Source: Terfezia claveryi (Eukaryota > Ascomycota > Pezizomycetes > Pezizales > Pezizaceae). From it: DNA of 64,000 bases. Made by a program: the position numbers and the translations under genes. The notes under the pieces were generated by a model, which worked only from the letters and a program-made list of their open reading frames with translations, did not search any database and was not told the origin of the DNA. The stretch lies in the NCBI GenBank assembly GCA_015179025.1, contig WHUX01000153.1:62001-126000 (forward strand). Direction: 5' to 3'. Shown here in pieces: positions 9,535 to 19,271 of this stretch; the stretch's first letter is position 1, and each line of letters starts with the position of its first letter.

Positions 9535-12500
9535 TATTAGCTTTATTGGGGCAGGGGCTTTCGCTTACCTCACAAGGAGACACAAGCTGAAGGCGCATGC
9601 CCTTTCCATACATGAGGTGAACCTAGAAATCAACAAGATGCGACCTAAGGAGGAGTGGAAGGCTATGGTCCGGAGGAATACTACGAGTTTATTGATCTGT
9701 TCTCGGAAAAAGCCGCGGAGAAGCTGGCGCCCCACCGACCATATGACCACACAATTCCACTGGTAGAGGATAAGACCCCCCCCTATGGGCCCCTCTATGG
9801 AATGTCCCGGGTGGAGCTGGAGGCCCTGAAGAAATACTTGGAGGAAAACCTCAACAAGAGCTTCATTCACCATAGCTCTTCACCAGCGGGTGCCCCAGTG
9901 CTTTTCGTGAAGAAATCGGACGGCTCTCTCCGTTGTGTGTCGATTACTAGGGCCTAAACGAGATAACGGTCAAAAACAGGTACCCCCTACCCCTAATCCA
10001 GGAGACATTAGCCAGGCTCTCCAAGGCCAAATGGTTCACCAAACTGGATTTAAGAGGGGCTTACAACCTGGTACGGATCGCCGAAGGGGAGGAGTGGAAA
10101 ACTGCCTTCCGAACACGATATGGCTATTTTGAGTATAATGTGATGCCCTTTGGCCTAACCAATGCTCCTGCCTCCTTCCAGCACTTCATCAATGACACCT
10201 TGCGGGACTTCCTCGATGTGTTCTGCACAGCTTACCTGGACGATATCCTCATATACTCGGACTCCCTAGCGGAACACAAAATCCATGTGAAGCAGGTGTT
10301 AGAGAAGCTGGAGAAGGCCGGATTATACCTAAAACCGGAGAAATGCGAGTTTCATGTGCAGGAGGTCAAGTATCTGGGGTTAATCATCACCACCGAAGGT
10401 ATCAGGATGGACCCTGCCAAGATTACCGCTGTCTAGGAATGGCAAATCCCAGCGAATCTCAAGAATGTCCAGGCATTCCTAGGGTTCGCCAACTTTTACC
10501 GGTGCTTTATCCTGGGATATTCGAAGATCGTAGCCCCCCTCACCGCCCTGTCCAAAAAAGACCGGCGCTTCGACTGGAATCCAGAAGCCCAATCTGCCTT
10601 CCAGAACCTCAAGGAAGCCTTCTGCTCAGCACCGATCCTGGCCCATTTCGACCCAGACAGTGAATGTATCGTGGAAACTGATGACCCGACTATGTCTCCG
10701 CGAGGATATTGTCTCAGTATGTCGATGGAGTCCTTCACCCAGTAGCCTATTTCTCCAAAAAGCACTCCCCGGCAGAGTGTAATTACGAAATCTATGATAA
10801 AAAGTTAATGGCCATTGTACGAGCATTCGAGGAATGGAGACCACACCTGGAATCGGCAAAGGGGGTTATCGAGGTCCTCTCTGACCATAAGAACCTAGAG
10901 TACTTCACAACCACCAAATTGCTAAATTGCCGACAGGCTAGGTGGTCGGAATTCCTCTCTCGGTTTAACTTCAAGATAAGGTATCGGCCGGGGAAGGCTG
11001 GGGGTAAGCCGGATGCACTGACCAGGAGATCAGGAGATCTCCCTAAAGGAGGGGATGAAAGGCTGAAGTACCAGAATCAGGTGGTACTGAAACCTGAAAA
11101 CCTCGACCTGGCAGCTAATACCCTTGCAGAAGCTGAGGCTGACCTCCGACAACTAGTGAGACAGGCATATGAGGACGACCCCCTGGCCAAGGAAATTATC
11201 ACCGCAGTGGATTCTGGCCAGTGCCCCCACCCCAAGATCTCCCTAGCCGAGTGTACCATCCAGGAAGGCCTCCTCTACCACCTCGAACGGCTGTATGTGC
11301 CGGAAGGAGAGCTGCGCCTTCGATTGATCAAGGAACACCATGACAGCCTGGTTGCAGGTCACCCTGGAGTGGCCAAAACATTAGAGCTTCTGGCCAGGGA
11401 ATACACATGGATTGACCAACGGAAGGACGTGGAGTGGTATGTATGGAACTGCCACGTTTGCAAGCGTGCTAAGCCTGTCCGCCATGCCCCGTATGGGACC
11501 CTGAAACCTCTGGATATCCTGATCGGCCGTGGCTGCACCTGACTATGGACTTCGTGACAGGGTTGCCAGAAGATTCGGGGTTCAATGCCATCTTGATGGT
11601 GGTAGATCAGTTGACGAAAATGAGGCATATTATACCTTGCCGGGACACCTGCTCCGCCCCAGAGTTAGCCAATCTCTACCTCAATAATGTATTCCGATAC
11701 CATGGCCTTCCTGAGTCGATCGTATCTGACTGTGGCCCTTAGTTTACCTCAGAATTCTGGCAAGCCTTCTGCGAACTTCTGGGGATCAAAGTACGCCTGT
11801 CAATGGCATATCACCCCCAGACGGACGGCCAATCGGAGAGGATGAATGCCATTATGGAGTAATATCTGCGGGCCTTTGTCAATTACTAGCAGGATAACTG
11901 GGTTTCGTTGCTAGCCACCTGCGAATTCACTGCGAACAACCAGTTCTCGGAATCCTCCAAAACCTCCCCTTTCCTGGCTAATTATGGTTGGCACCCCCGG
12001 TTCGTGGATGCCCTAGCGCCCCTGCAAAAAGCCCACCCCCCAGCTAAGGAGTTCGCGGTTGGAATCGCTGAACTCCACTGTACCCTGAAAGCCGAGCTGG
12101 GATATGCGCAAGCCCGGCAAGCTGAGTATGCCAATGGATCACGGTAGCCAGCCCCCAGATATCAGCCAGGAGACAAAGTGTGGCTTTCCAGCCGGCACTT
12201 CCGAACAGAACGCCCCTCCCGCAAGCTGGATCATAAATTCCTGGGACCCTTTGAGGTGTTGGCTGTTGTGGGCACTCATGCCTATCGATTGAGGTTCCCC
12301 AAGGACATCAAACGCCACCCGGTTGTACACGTATCGGAAATTGAGCCAGCGGCTGACGATCCCCTCCCAGGGCAGAAACACCCCCCTCCCCCTCCTGTGG
12401 TGATCGAAGGTGAAGAGGAGTAGGAGGTCGAAGAGGTATTGGACTCAAGGAAGAGGTATGGTCATCTGCAATACAAGGTCAAGTGGTTAGGGGACGAGGA

Positions 12501-12597
12501 GACTACCTGGCAACCTGGGGAAGACTTGAAAAACGCACAGGACTTGGTCACCCTGTTCCACCAACGATACCCGAGGAAACCTCGCCCAGTTGAATGA
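9535..12597 (+). pseudogene. pol: reverse transcriptase, RNase H, integrase, chromodomain
   Basis: Reverse transcriptase: [12 protein letters not shown] (about 10031-10066), [11 protein letters not shown] (10149-10181) and the catalytic YLDD (10233-10244). RNase H follows (SQYVDGVLHPVAYFS..., YDKKLMAIV). Integrase has the HHCC zinc site (HHDSLVAGH...CHVCKRAK) and a D-D-E core (MDFVTG, VSDCGP, SERMN). A chromodomain with YKVKWLGDEETTW ends at TGA 12595-12597. Stops: TAG 9948, 10434, 11740, 11887, 12145 and 12421, TAA 11860. Several stand where chromovirus proteins have Gln (for example GPQFTSEFW and MEQYLR), so CAG-to-TAG change is likely. Frameshifts near 9655, 9940, 10690 and 11525 complete the damage. 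Chromodomains guide insertion toward modified histones in this group. Confidence 0.9.
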
Positions 12598-12737
12598 TGT
12601 CAGACCTTTTGCATTCTTGTTGTTGTTTGGAGTTGGGGTTCTTGTTTCTACCCTTGTTGTTGTTTTCTGTGTTGATTTTGCCGGTTATCGTGCCCAGGCC
12701 TCCTAGTCGCTGGAGCTCCAGCCTAAAGGGGGGATAG

Positions 12738-13293
12738 TGTAACAACCGTGTGTTCAGTTGTCATCACCTGCGATCGCAGGTGACGGGTCATTGCCATTGT
12801 TGTCTTTGTCATCACCTGCGATCGCAGGTGATGGGTTATTGTTATCGTTACCTTGCTTGGCTTCCGAGATAGGGAAGCTTATTTCCCCCATTGCCCTGGC
12901 CGGGTTATGTATATATAGAGCCTGTCCCTCGTACTGTCGTTGGATCCCCATCCAACGTCTTGTATACCCAATACAGGACCTTGCTTCCCCAGCGCTTGTG
13001 CACCTCCCTTGTGCACATCCTTGTCTCGAACAAACAACTCTGCAGTACAGCTGCCTCCCTTGACACACGCGGCAACTGCCTCCGCGTGTCTCGTGTCCCT
13101 TGCCCTCTGCCTCTTGCCTCTTGCCCTTGCCCCCGTCTCAGTCTTCCCCTGGTCACACACGTAGCGTTCCTACGTGTGTCTTACCCTAGCCTTTCCCCCG
13201 ATCACACACGTAGCGCTCCTACGTGTGCGATTGCCCCTTGCCACTTCCCCGGCGTACCCCTTGGTCGCCTTGTCCCCCAGAGCCCTCGTTACA
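12738..13293 (+). repeat. 3' LTR of the chromovirus
   Basis: 556 bp, nearly identical to 7072-7627: one C fewer in a C run near 12985, one C more near 13277, and two substitutions, one of which changes the terminal TGTTACA to CGTTACA. It carries the same TATA box, palindromes and hairpins. Followed by the GTGGG duplication. Confidence 0.95.
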
Positions 13294-13298
13294 GTGGG

Positions 13299-14583
13299 AC
13301 TGTAAGTTAGCGAGCCGGTCCGCCTTTTCGTTGCCTGGGATGCCTAAATGGCCTCTGACCCACGAGATCTGGAGGTCCCTATGCGGGTTCGTGGTGATAA
13401 GGGACTTGATGCCTATTTCGATCCCGGATCTGGGTGGAGAGCCTGAGCTCATATTGAGGACTGCTTGAATCGCGGCCTGGGAGTCCGAGAGGATCGATAT
13501 CATGGGTGAGTCTTCGTTGAGTAGTGCCAGTTGCATCGCGAATAATTCGCCATCTGCTACTGTGGCGTGGTCTCCCAGATAGCCCCCGTAGTCCTTAGGG
13601 GTGCCTCCTGTTTGATCCTCACTGTGGATTCCACTAGCTACCACCCCTTTTCGTCCCGTACCATCGGTGTAACAAACTCTCCATCCTTCTTCTCGTATCA
13701 AGCCTATACCTGCTGCCCAAGGGCCTAACTGCTTGGAGCGCTCCGACTTGGGGTTCATAATTACCTTATGAATTAGAGGGAAAGGTGTTGTGTCCTCTCT
13801 GTCACCCCATGAAAGCCCCTCTACGTCGGCTCCATTTAGAAAGAAAGCTTCCGAGATTGGGGTCCTTGTCCGGTGTAAATCGTTGCTGATTTGCCATGAT
13901 GTGTCCCCTTGGATGTAGTCCTTAACCTGTTGATCACCTGTCCTGACTGCTTTTGCTGCCCAGCAGCGCTTCATGTCGGCTATCTTGTCCTGTAGTGGTT
14001 CGATATTGGAAATCCAACCTAGGGTTTGGTGGCTTGAGCCATGGTAACCTCCTGTGATTTTCCGTAGGGCTTTGTACTCGAGACGTTGCATGGGTTGTAG
14101 GAGTTGTTGGTGTTGTGGTTTCCAGAGCTCTGCACCCCATGTGAAAATACTTCGTATGCATCCTGTGTATAGGGATCTGAGAGCCGTTGGACTCATACCC
14201 CCGTTCTGGTTGCCTAGGCTGGTTAGTACCTTTAACACGCTGGTGGCTTTCAAAGTCCTTTGTTTGATATGGCTTTTCCATGAGAAGTCACTCGCGATTG
14301 TGATTCCTAGTGTCTTGCAGTATTTGATCTTGCCTCTGTCGTGGAAATCGAGTCTAGATTCCTTGCTCGGATCCCATTGGAGTTTGTCCTCTTCTGCTAC
14401 CGACTCGAGAATATTGGTAACTCGTTCGACCAACTTGTCATGTGCCCTAGTGTGGAGGTTGCTAATTATTAGGGGGTTAATGTCATCGACATATGAGAAG
14501 AGCTGGATGGACGTTGACTTTGGGATTCTGGCTGACATTGTTTTTGCTCTTGCGGGTCTGACAGCGAGAATGGCGCAGGGATG
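13299..14583 (-). mobile_element. 5' part of the split LINE (reverse transcriptase end and RNase H)
   Basis: LINE sequence runs 14568-13299 on the minus strand in one open frame of more than 400 codons. It contains the reverse-transcriptase catalytic block FSYVDDINPL (about 14466-14495), a long connecting region, then RNase H with VCYTDGTGRKG, ILSDSQAAIQ and WVRGHLGIPGNEKADRLA, which ends exactly at the gypsy insertion. The LINE starts abruptly at 14568 inside the reverse transcriptase, before the YVDD block, and is followed by the 15-bp duplication AATGGCGCAGGGATG (14569-14583). So it was a 5'-truncated, dead-on-arrival copy before the gypsy element landed in it. No stops are seen in this part, unlike the gypsy element. 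Confidence 0.88.
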
Positions 14584-16173
14584 GTTTATTCGGCCAATCA
14601 GAAGCAAGAGAATACAAGGCTTGCGGATGCGGTTGGCTGGCAACACAACTGACTCAATCCGACATACTTGCCTTGCGTATGTAGATTCAGCTGATTATTG
14701 TGGTGGCGGCGATGGCCTCGCCAGGGGATAATCCGGGGTAGCGGCGACGCTGGATAGCGCAACCACAACGATAACCGGGTGTATTGGGTATGCGTTTTAA
14801 CAATGTTGCATTGAAGAGTATGTTGCGTTGAACAGTAGCTGGTTGTTGAACAGTATTGCTGTTGCAACGAAGAAATTTTTTAAGGACTACTTAAAACTTT
14901 CAATGCGGAATCCAGTCCATTTAGTCTCGTGGACCCGAGACTAAGTCTATTCCGCTATTGACTGGATTCCGCAACGGCTACCGTAGAACAAATATATCTT
15001 ATCTTTATCTCCGTCAACCTACGGGACAAATCGACAAAAGACCCCTTCCTTTCTAGCTATTCGTGTTTCATACGCAAATACGCAATTCGTTAAAGAGGTG
15101 GGACATTCCGGCATATAGTGGAGGTACTCTGGTGGGAATCAGGATGAAGGGTTCAGGTTTTGCTCGAGCAGGCCAAGTCAAACAACCTCCTGGTGAGAAG
15201 CTGTGCTCCGGTCTATCAAGTTTACAGGCGCCGCTGCCCAGTGGTGGGGCGACTATGATACGTCGGGGAAGCCAGCAACTGCTGGAAGAAAGCCTTCAAG
15301 TTGGATGCGCACTCCATTCCTGATGGTATTGTGGAGGTTTCACTTTATGAGCTCCTGGTCCAGCAGTTAGGTCCCTCTATTGATGCGCAGCAGGCGGAGC
15401 TGGAGCTTGAAGGTTACAAGTGGAATCCCATGGACAAGACCACCCGGCGAATACAAATGTGGAATTTCCAAATTCAGCAATAGTTATCGCCCAACTGGAC
15501 ATGTTCCCGAGAATAATGCAACTTCTGGCAATGCAGGCCAACGCCAACATGATCATTTACAGTCCCAACCTCCCCCCCGCCTGCGCCTCTCATCCTCTCA
15601 TGATCAACTATCGACCTACACCTACGCCCACCGTCAACTCACTACACATTAAGACATTAGAGACCCTTCCAGCAAACATCACCAGCAGCACCACTATTAT
15701 CTCCGATACCAACACTGTGACAGCCAAGGCAGGCATCACCCCCAGCCCAACGAGCAATATGACATCCCCCATTGTAATCGTTCCCCTCAAAGCCCGCAGG
15801 AGGAAGCCACGAACAGAGCCAGGTTTCGGTTTCAGAAGGTCAGAGTGGAACAGACACCCCTCTCGGCTCACACTAGGCTACGTACAGACCGGCCCTGAGG
15901 ACATTTGGAACAAGATTTTTAATCTCAAAGAAGTTCTTTATAAGGTATTGAAGCAGGTCATTTACTTCTATTTTATCTTAAATTCCATTGTGAGTTGAAC
16001 TTCATCAAGTTCTTTCGGGCTGCTGCTAAACGACATGCTCACGAGAACTGTGAGTACTCTTTACAAGGTTTACGAGATACCCATTCCTTTATCATTTGAA
16101 GTCTGTATCTGAACTGACAATCTGGCGCTTCTATAATAAATGTCAGTGAACTATGAGTGCATACCTATAGAGA
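14584..16173. other. Gene-poor stretch with small inverted repeats
   Basis: 14904-14973 is bounded by 14-bp inverted repeats TGCGGAATCCAGTC/GACTGGATTCCGCA and contains one mini-element. 15200-15480 has an open frame (ending near 15483) with a protein-like segment SIPDGIVEVSLYELLVQQLG of unknown origin; 15420-15998 has another long frame, Pro/Thr-rich. Neither shows a domain, and they probably descend from a dead element or gene. Confidence 0.4.
14914..14951. mobile_element. Ultra-short element, nearly palindromic, with 8-bp repeats
   Basis: The 22-bp body TAGTCTCGTGGACCCGAGACTA minus its last two bases fits in 20; the complete body spans 14922-14943 and is almost its own reverse complement. 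Flanks are AGTCCATT (14914-14921) and AGTCTATT (14944-14951), an 8-bp repeat with one C/T difference. It sits inside the loop of a larger inverted repeat. This is the shortest and most symmetric member of the family, showing the shared ends TAGTCT and AGACTA. Confidence 0.6.
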
Positions 16174-16824
16174 TACAGTGAACTCTCGATATAAGAATAT
16201 TTGATATAAGAATTTACTTGATATAAGAATATCCCCCCCCCGCCCCCATACAAAATAAGAATATATTTGATAGAAGAATATTCTTATTTTCTCGAGGTTG
16301 TTTACTAAGGTATTCTTGTAGCAAGAGTACCTGATTGGGTAATGTATAAACAGCCTAGCTGGAATAGGAATGCTTATCGATAAGAAATACCCCACAACCA
16401 ACAACACCGCCAAAGACAACGCTGCCGAATACAACGCCGCCAAACACAATACTGCGACACACGATACCGCGACACACAATACCGCGACACACAATATTGC
16501 TACACCTACAATACCACCTCCGAACCCCCGAACTAATTCGATATGCCTGCTAGTGGTGCATTGAAAAGTAAAGGTTGGACGGAAGAAAAACGCAAGGAGA
16601 TATATGACTATGCACATGCATACTGCCTTCTTCACGTCATCCGGGGCGGTTCCTGGTTCTCCTGTACCTAGTTCTTCCTCTACCTCACGTTAATTCTCTT
16701 TTTGGATGTATACCTTTAGTAGTTACCCTGACATTTGATATAAGAATATATTTGATATAAGAATATTACCCCCCCCCTCCCGCCGGACGATATTCTTATA
16801 TCGAGAGTTCGAACGTTCACTGTA
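16174..16824. mobile_element. TA-flanked DNA element, Tc1/mariner-pogo type, non-autonomous
   Basis: Starts TA|CAGTGAACTCTCGATATAAG (16174 on) and ends with the reverse complement, CTTATATCGAGAGTTCGAACGTTCACTG|TA read in parts, the right arm having an extra 8 bases (GTTCGAAC). TA duplications at both ends and a CAG terminus fit Tc1/mariner-pogo elements. Subterminal TTGATATAAGAATAT copies occur on both sides next to C runs. The 647-bp interior has Asn/Thr/Ala-rich repeats (16390-16510) and a 43-codon frame starting MPASGALKSKGWTEEKRKEI at 16543, but no transposase. A fragment of the same subterminal sequence recurs at 20184-20210. Confidence 0.7.
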
Positions 16825-17235
16825 GATGTCAATATGGAAAAGCAGATTTTAGCAGCATATATATAGAAGTCCTTCCTGTGATTATTTAGACACGAACCTG
16901 CAAAACAGAGTACACAATAGAATACACCGCTTACCGAGATCCAGGAATATCTCGGACAGCGGCTTGCAAGTACTTGCCTCTATCGCATAGGATTGGTTAC
17001 ATCCTTGTAGATACTCGATTGCCCGACCTGGGTGCAGCAAACCCCAAGAGGAATTCGAAGTACCGAAGGAGCTATTCAGAGAGAGCTGTTTTGCAATAGT
17101 GTCATGGAAGATGTGATCAAGGCTAAAACGAAAAAAATAAATTTCAATAGATACTCATTACTCATATGCGGTCCCAGTAAAATAAACTGGAGTGCCGATT
17201 AGCAAACGCAAAGTAAGTGAACGCGAAAGATGAAC
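16825..17235. other. Short gene-less stretch
   Basis: Contains a diverged partial LINE-tail copy around 17120-17190 (ATACTCATTACTCATATGCGGTCCCAGTAA, seen in parts). Nothing else is recognised. Confidence 0.4.
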
Positions 17236-17733
17236 TCAATGGCCAGACAAAAAATTCGTGAACCAAAGAAACGAAATCGGACTCGAAGGGATCGAGGCCG
17301 CCATGCTGTCATTAACCGGCAGTGCCGGATGACTCCGAGGGCCCCGCCCAAAAGTTAAAATCGAATACCATTCGAACAGACCTAGGTAAGTACCGATAAA
17401 ATTCAGCAAAGTGGGGCCATTATCCGACGCCCCTCCTAGCGAGTTGTCGATATACAAACCCGAAAAGGCCTCCACGGCATCCCACATGTCTCCGTCCTCC
17501 TCTTGAATCCAGATGGGACGGTCTATATCTTTCCAGTCCCTAATGCTGGCCAGAACCGCCCTCTGATCGTTGAAGTCAGGGCGAGAAAACCAGGTGGTGA
17601 CCGTCTTGTGTGTGGTATAGATGACGCTTGATACAAGCATATCGTCCGGACCGGGGGGAATATGCTTGTAACCAATATATAAGAAAATAAGGAAGTATAG
17701 AATAAACTCGGAAAAGTTGCGGAATAGCATCAT
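17236..17733 (-). CDS. Hypothetical membrane-anchored protein, N-terminus uncertain
   Basis: A 165-codon frame from ATG 17733 to the stop at 17236. The first 25 residues are hydrophobic (FSEFILYFLIFLYIGYK), likely one membrane segment, followed by a soluble part with an acidic, tryptophan-rich stretch (DWKDIDRPIWIQEEDGD) and a second hydrophobic run (TLLNFIGTYLGLFEWYSIL). The composition is protein-like and the frame clean. Upstream, on another frame at about 17860-17745, lies another plausible segment (TWRHIKRWFGAENP, then a hydrophobic run), so the true gene may have an earlier exon or be frameshifted. I do not recognise the family. Confidence 0.4.
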   Translation of the reverse strand: MMLFRNFSEFILYFLIFLYIGYKHIPPGPDDMLVSSVIYTTHKTVTTWFSRPDFNDQRAVLASIRDWKDIDRPIWIQEEDGDMWDAVEAFSGLYIDNSLGGASDNGPTLLNFIGTYLGLFEWYSILTFGRGPRSHPALPVNDSMAASIPSSPISFLWFTNFLSGH

Positions 17734-18629
17734 GAATATGACAGGAGCATATAAGAGACAAATAAACAGATATACGGAAGTACAGGGGCCGATTTTGCTG
17801 ATTTGTTATTGAGTTCTTTATTGGGGTTTTCCGCCCCAAACCAGCGCTTGATATGTCGCCAGGTAGCCTTGGGGGTTTGTTCGGGGTAGGTTCTCTGGCT
17901 TGACGTTCACTTTCTGACCATGCATGGCTGCCGATGCGGAGTATGAGAAGATCCCAACCAGCTAGAAGATGCTATAATCTGCAACGTTTGCGGAGCGGGG
18001 TTATTTCTGGACTGGTTGGCACAACCCCTGGTTATTTCCCTCTACGAGGGTCTGGGCACGAGACCAGTTATTTCCCTCTACCGAGGGGTTGTGCCAACCG
18101 GACTAGTTATTTCTTATCGATGAGCCTCTCTTTGTAGCTTAGTGCATCTCTAGATATGCATATCTATGGTGACTGAGCGAAAAAAATACGAATATTCTAG
18201 TATCTAAGATATGCTTATTTACTTGTCTGGCTTACTTATTTACTGGCGGAGGTATGCTGTATCCAATATATGCTTACATACATCTGGTATGCTTGTATCG
18301 AGCAACTAATATATCTGTGGGCTCCAGCTCGGTTGTAGGTGTAAATCGAGAGAGCATGACTGTTCCATTCTGATCTCCGGACTCCAAAACCTGGGGATGT
18401 CCGTGCTTCGGTCCTGTGTTGCTTAGATTCCCGCCTGATCCCGCTAAAAGGTAAGAGATCTCAAGCTATTTCGAGCTGCCCACGTATCGAGTTTCGGTGG
18501 AAATACTAACGACGATTACGCGGTTCAGGGGCCGGAGTCGAAAGGAGCAGGGACAGCCAGGCCAGGACAATGGATTGGGTGATATTGGGAAACACGATAA
18601 ACGAAGCCGGCCGGCGTAATCCCACAGTT
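17734..18629. other. Gene-less stretch apart from a mini-element array
   Basis: The array at 18000-18113 is the only clear structure. 18150-18620 is AT-rich at first, then mixed, with no convincing frame. Confidence 0.4.
18000..18113. mobile_element. Array of three ultra-short elements alternating with four copies of one 8-mer
   Basis: GTTATTTC occurs at 18000-18007, 18031-18038, 18067-18074 and 18106-18113. Between them lie three related bodies: 18008-18030 (23 bp, with GGTTGGCACAACCCC), 18039-18066 (28 bp, with CCTCTACGAGG) and 18075-18105 (31 bp, with CCTCTACCGAGGGG and TTGTGCCAACCGGACTA). The first is in the opposite orientation to the third. Each body thus has its own pair of identical flanks. 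This is what repeated insertion at the same target, or stepwise duplication, would leave. Confidence 0.75.
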
Positions 18630-19271
18630 TAGGCCTGGAGAAGAACCGGCTCGTCATTTTCTAAGGGGGCTCGAGCTTTTACCAAATATCTTGGGCTCGG
18701 GCTCCAGTCGGCTCTTGCCCAAGTCTAAGATTCACACTTTCGTTGCGGTTGCCAAGGGTCAAACTGACCTGGTGAAAGTTCAGGGAGCAAGCATTCATGC
18801 CAGAGCAAGGGAAAGAATCTCGACAGCACCTCAGCAGGTAGCTAAGGGAGACTACATATGCAGGGATTGTAGAAATTATGTTGGGAAAAAGGCGCAATTG
18901 GTGACGGTAATTGGACTGCACTTCACTGGGCAGCTTCCCAGGCCATGCCGAGGTCGCGCAATGGCTGCTGGACATGGGGGCAATGATTGCTGCCTTGGAT
19001 ATAAAAAAAAGACCGCCCTGGATTGGGCAGCTGACATGGGAAACAGAGATTCTGAAAATGTGCTGCACCGCAAGCGACAGAAATTGGACCGCATTTCATT
19101 GGGCAGCTCACAAGGGCCATATCGAGATAGTGAAAGTGGTGCTGGACAGAGGGCCAATGATTGATCCTGCAGAACTGGTGACGGCGACGATTCCTAAATA
19201 GGCCTGGGCACGATCCGAGCCGACTCGAGTCCGACCGGTGAAAAGCTCGTGCCAGCTCGTGCCCAGGCCTA
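18630..19271. mobile_element. Two related inverted-repeat elements enclosing an ankyrin-gene remnant
   Basis: 18630-18727 begins TAGGCCTGG and 19199-19271 is bounded by TAGGCCTGGGCACGA/TCGTGCCCAGGCCTA; the two align in opposite orientation (shared GAGCTTTT-ACC and GTCGGCTC blocks), so the outer ends form an inverted pair. Terminal TAG..CTA inverted repeats resemble hAT-type elements, but I find no matching 8-bp target duplication. The enclosed DNA holds a broken ankyrin sequence. It could be a captured gene fragment or two independent insertions beside a dead gene. Confidence 0.55.
18860..19175 (+). pseudogene. Decayed ankyrin-repeat fragment
   Basis: Ankyrin consensus pieces appear in alternating frames: NWTALH..., GHAEVAQWLLDMGAMIAALD, KTALDWAADMGN, then NWTAFHWAAHKGHIEIVKVV with a following LDRGPMID. 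Each is close to the 33-residue ankyrin unit (TALHWAA..GH..IV..LL..GA). Frame changes near 18945, 19010 and 19060 break it. There is no start, no complete repeat set and no effector domain. Ankyrin genes are common in fungal NLR-like and unknown proteins; which one this came from cannot be told. Confidence 0.6.

Larger units (their letters stand above)
7067..13298 (+). mobile_element. Complete Ty3/gypsy chromovirus inserted in a LINE
   Basis: Two 556-bp LTRs (7072-7627, 12738-13293) flank an internal region coding, in order, gag with a zinc knuckle, protease, reverse transcriptase, RNase H, integrase and a C-terminal chromodomain; this order is that of chromoviruses. GTGGG at 7067-7071 and 13294-13298 is the 5-bp target duplication. 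A purine-rich tract AAAGGGGGGATAG lies just before the 3' LTR. The LTRs differ at two bases and two single-base indels (about 99% identity), so insertion is recent, yet the coding region has at least nine in-frame stops and several frameshifts. It cannot encode its own proteins. Confidence 0.95.

Noticed and set aside
13219..13298. Extension of the LINE frame into the 3' LTR of the gypsy element
   Set aside because: The last residues after RLANLQSH come from the LTR; the LINE frame really continues at 7066 after the insertion.
14054..14731. 225-codon plus-strand frame
   Set aside because: It is the shadow of the LINE open frame on the opposite strand and crosses the LINE border.
19199..19271. 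8-bp target duplication for the inverted-repeat element
   Set aside because: Left flank TTCCTAAA and right flank AAATTTCT do not match.
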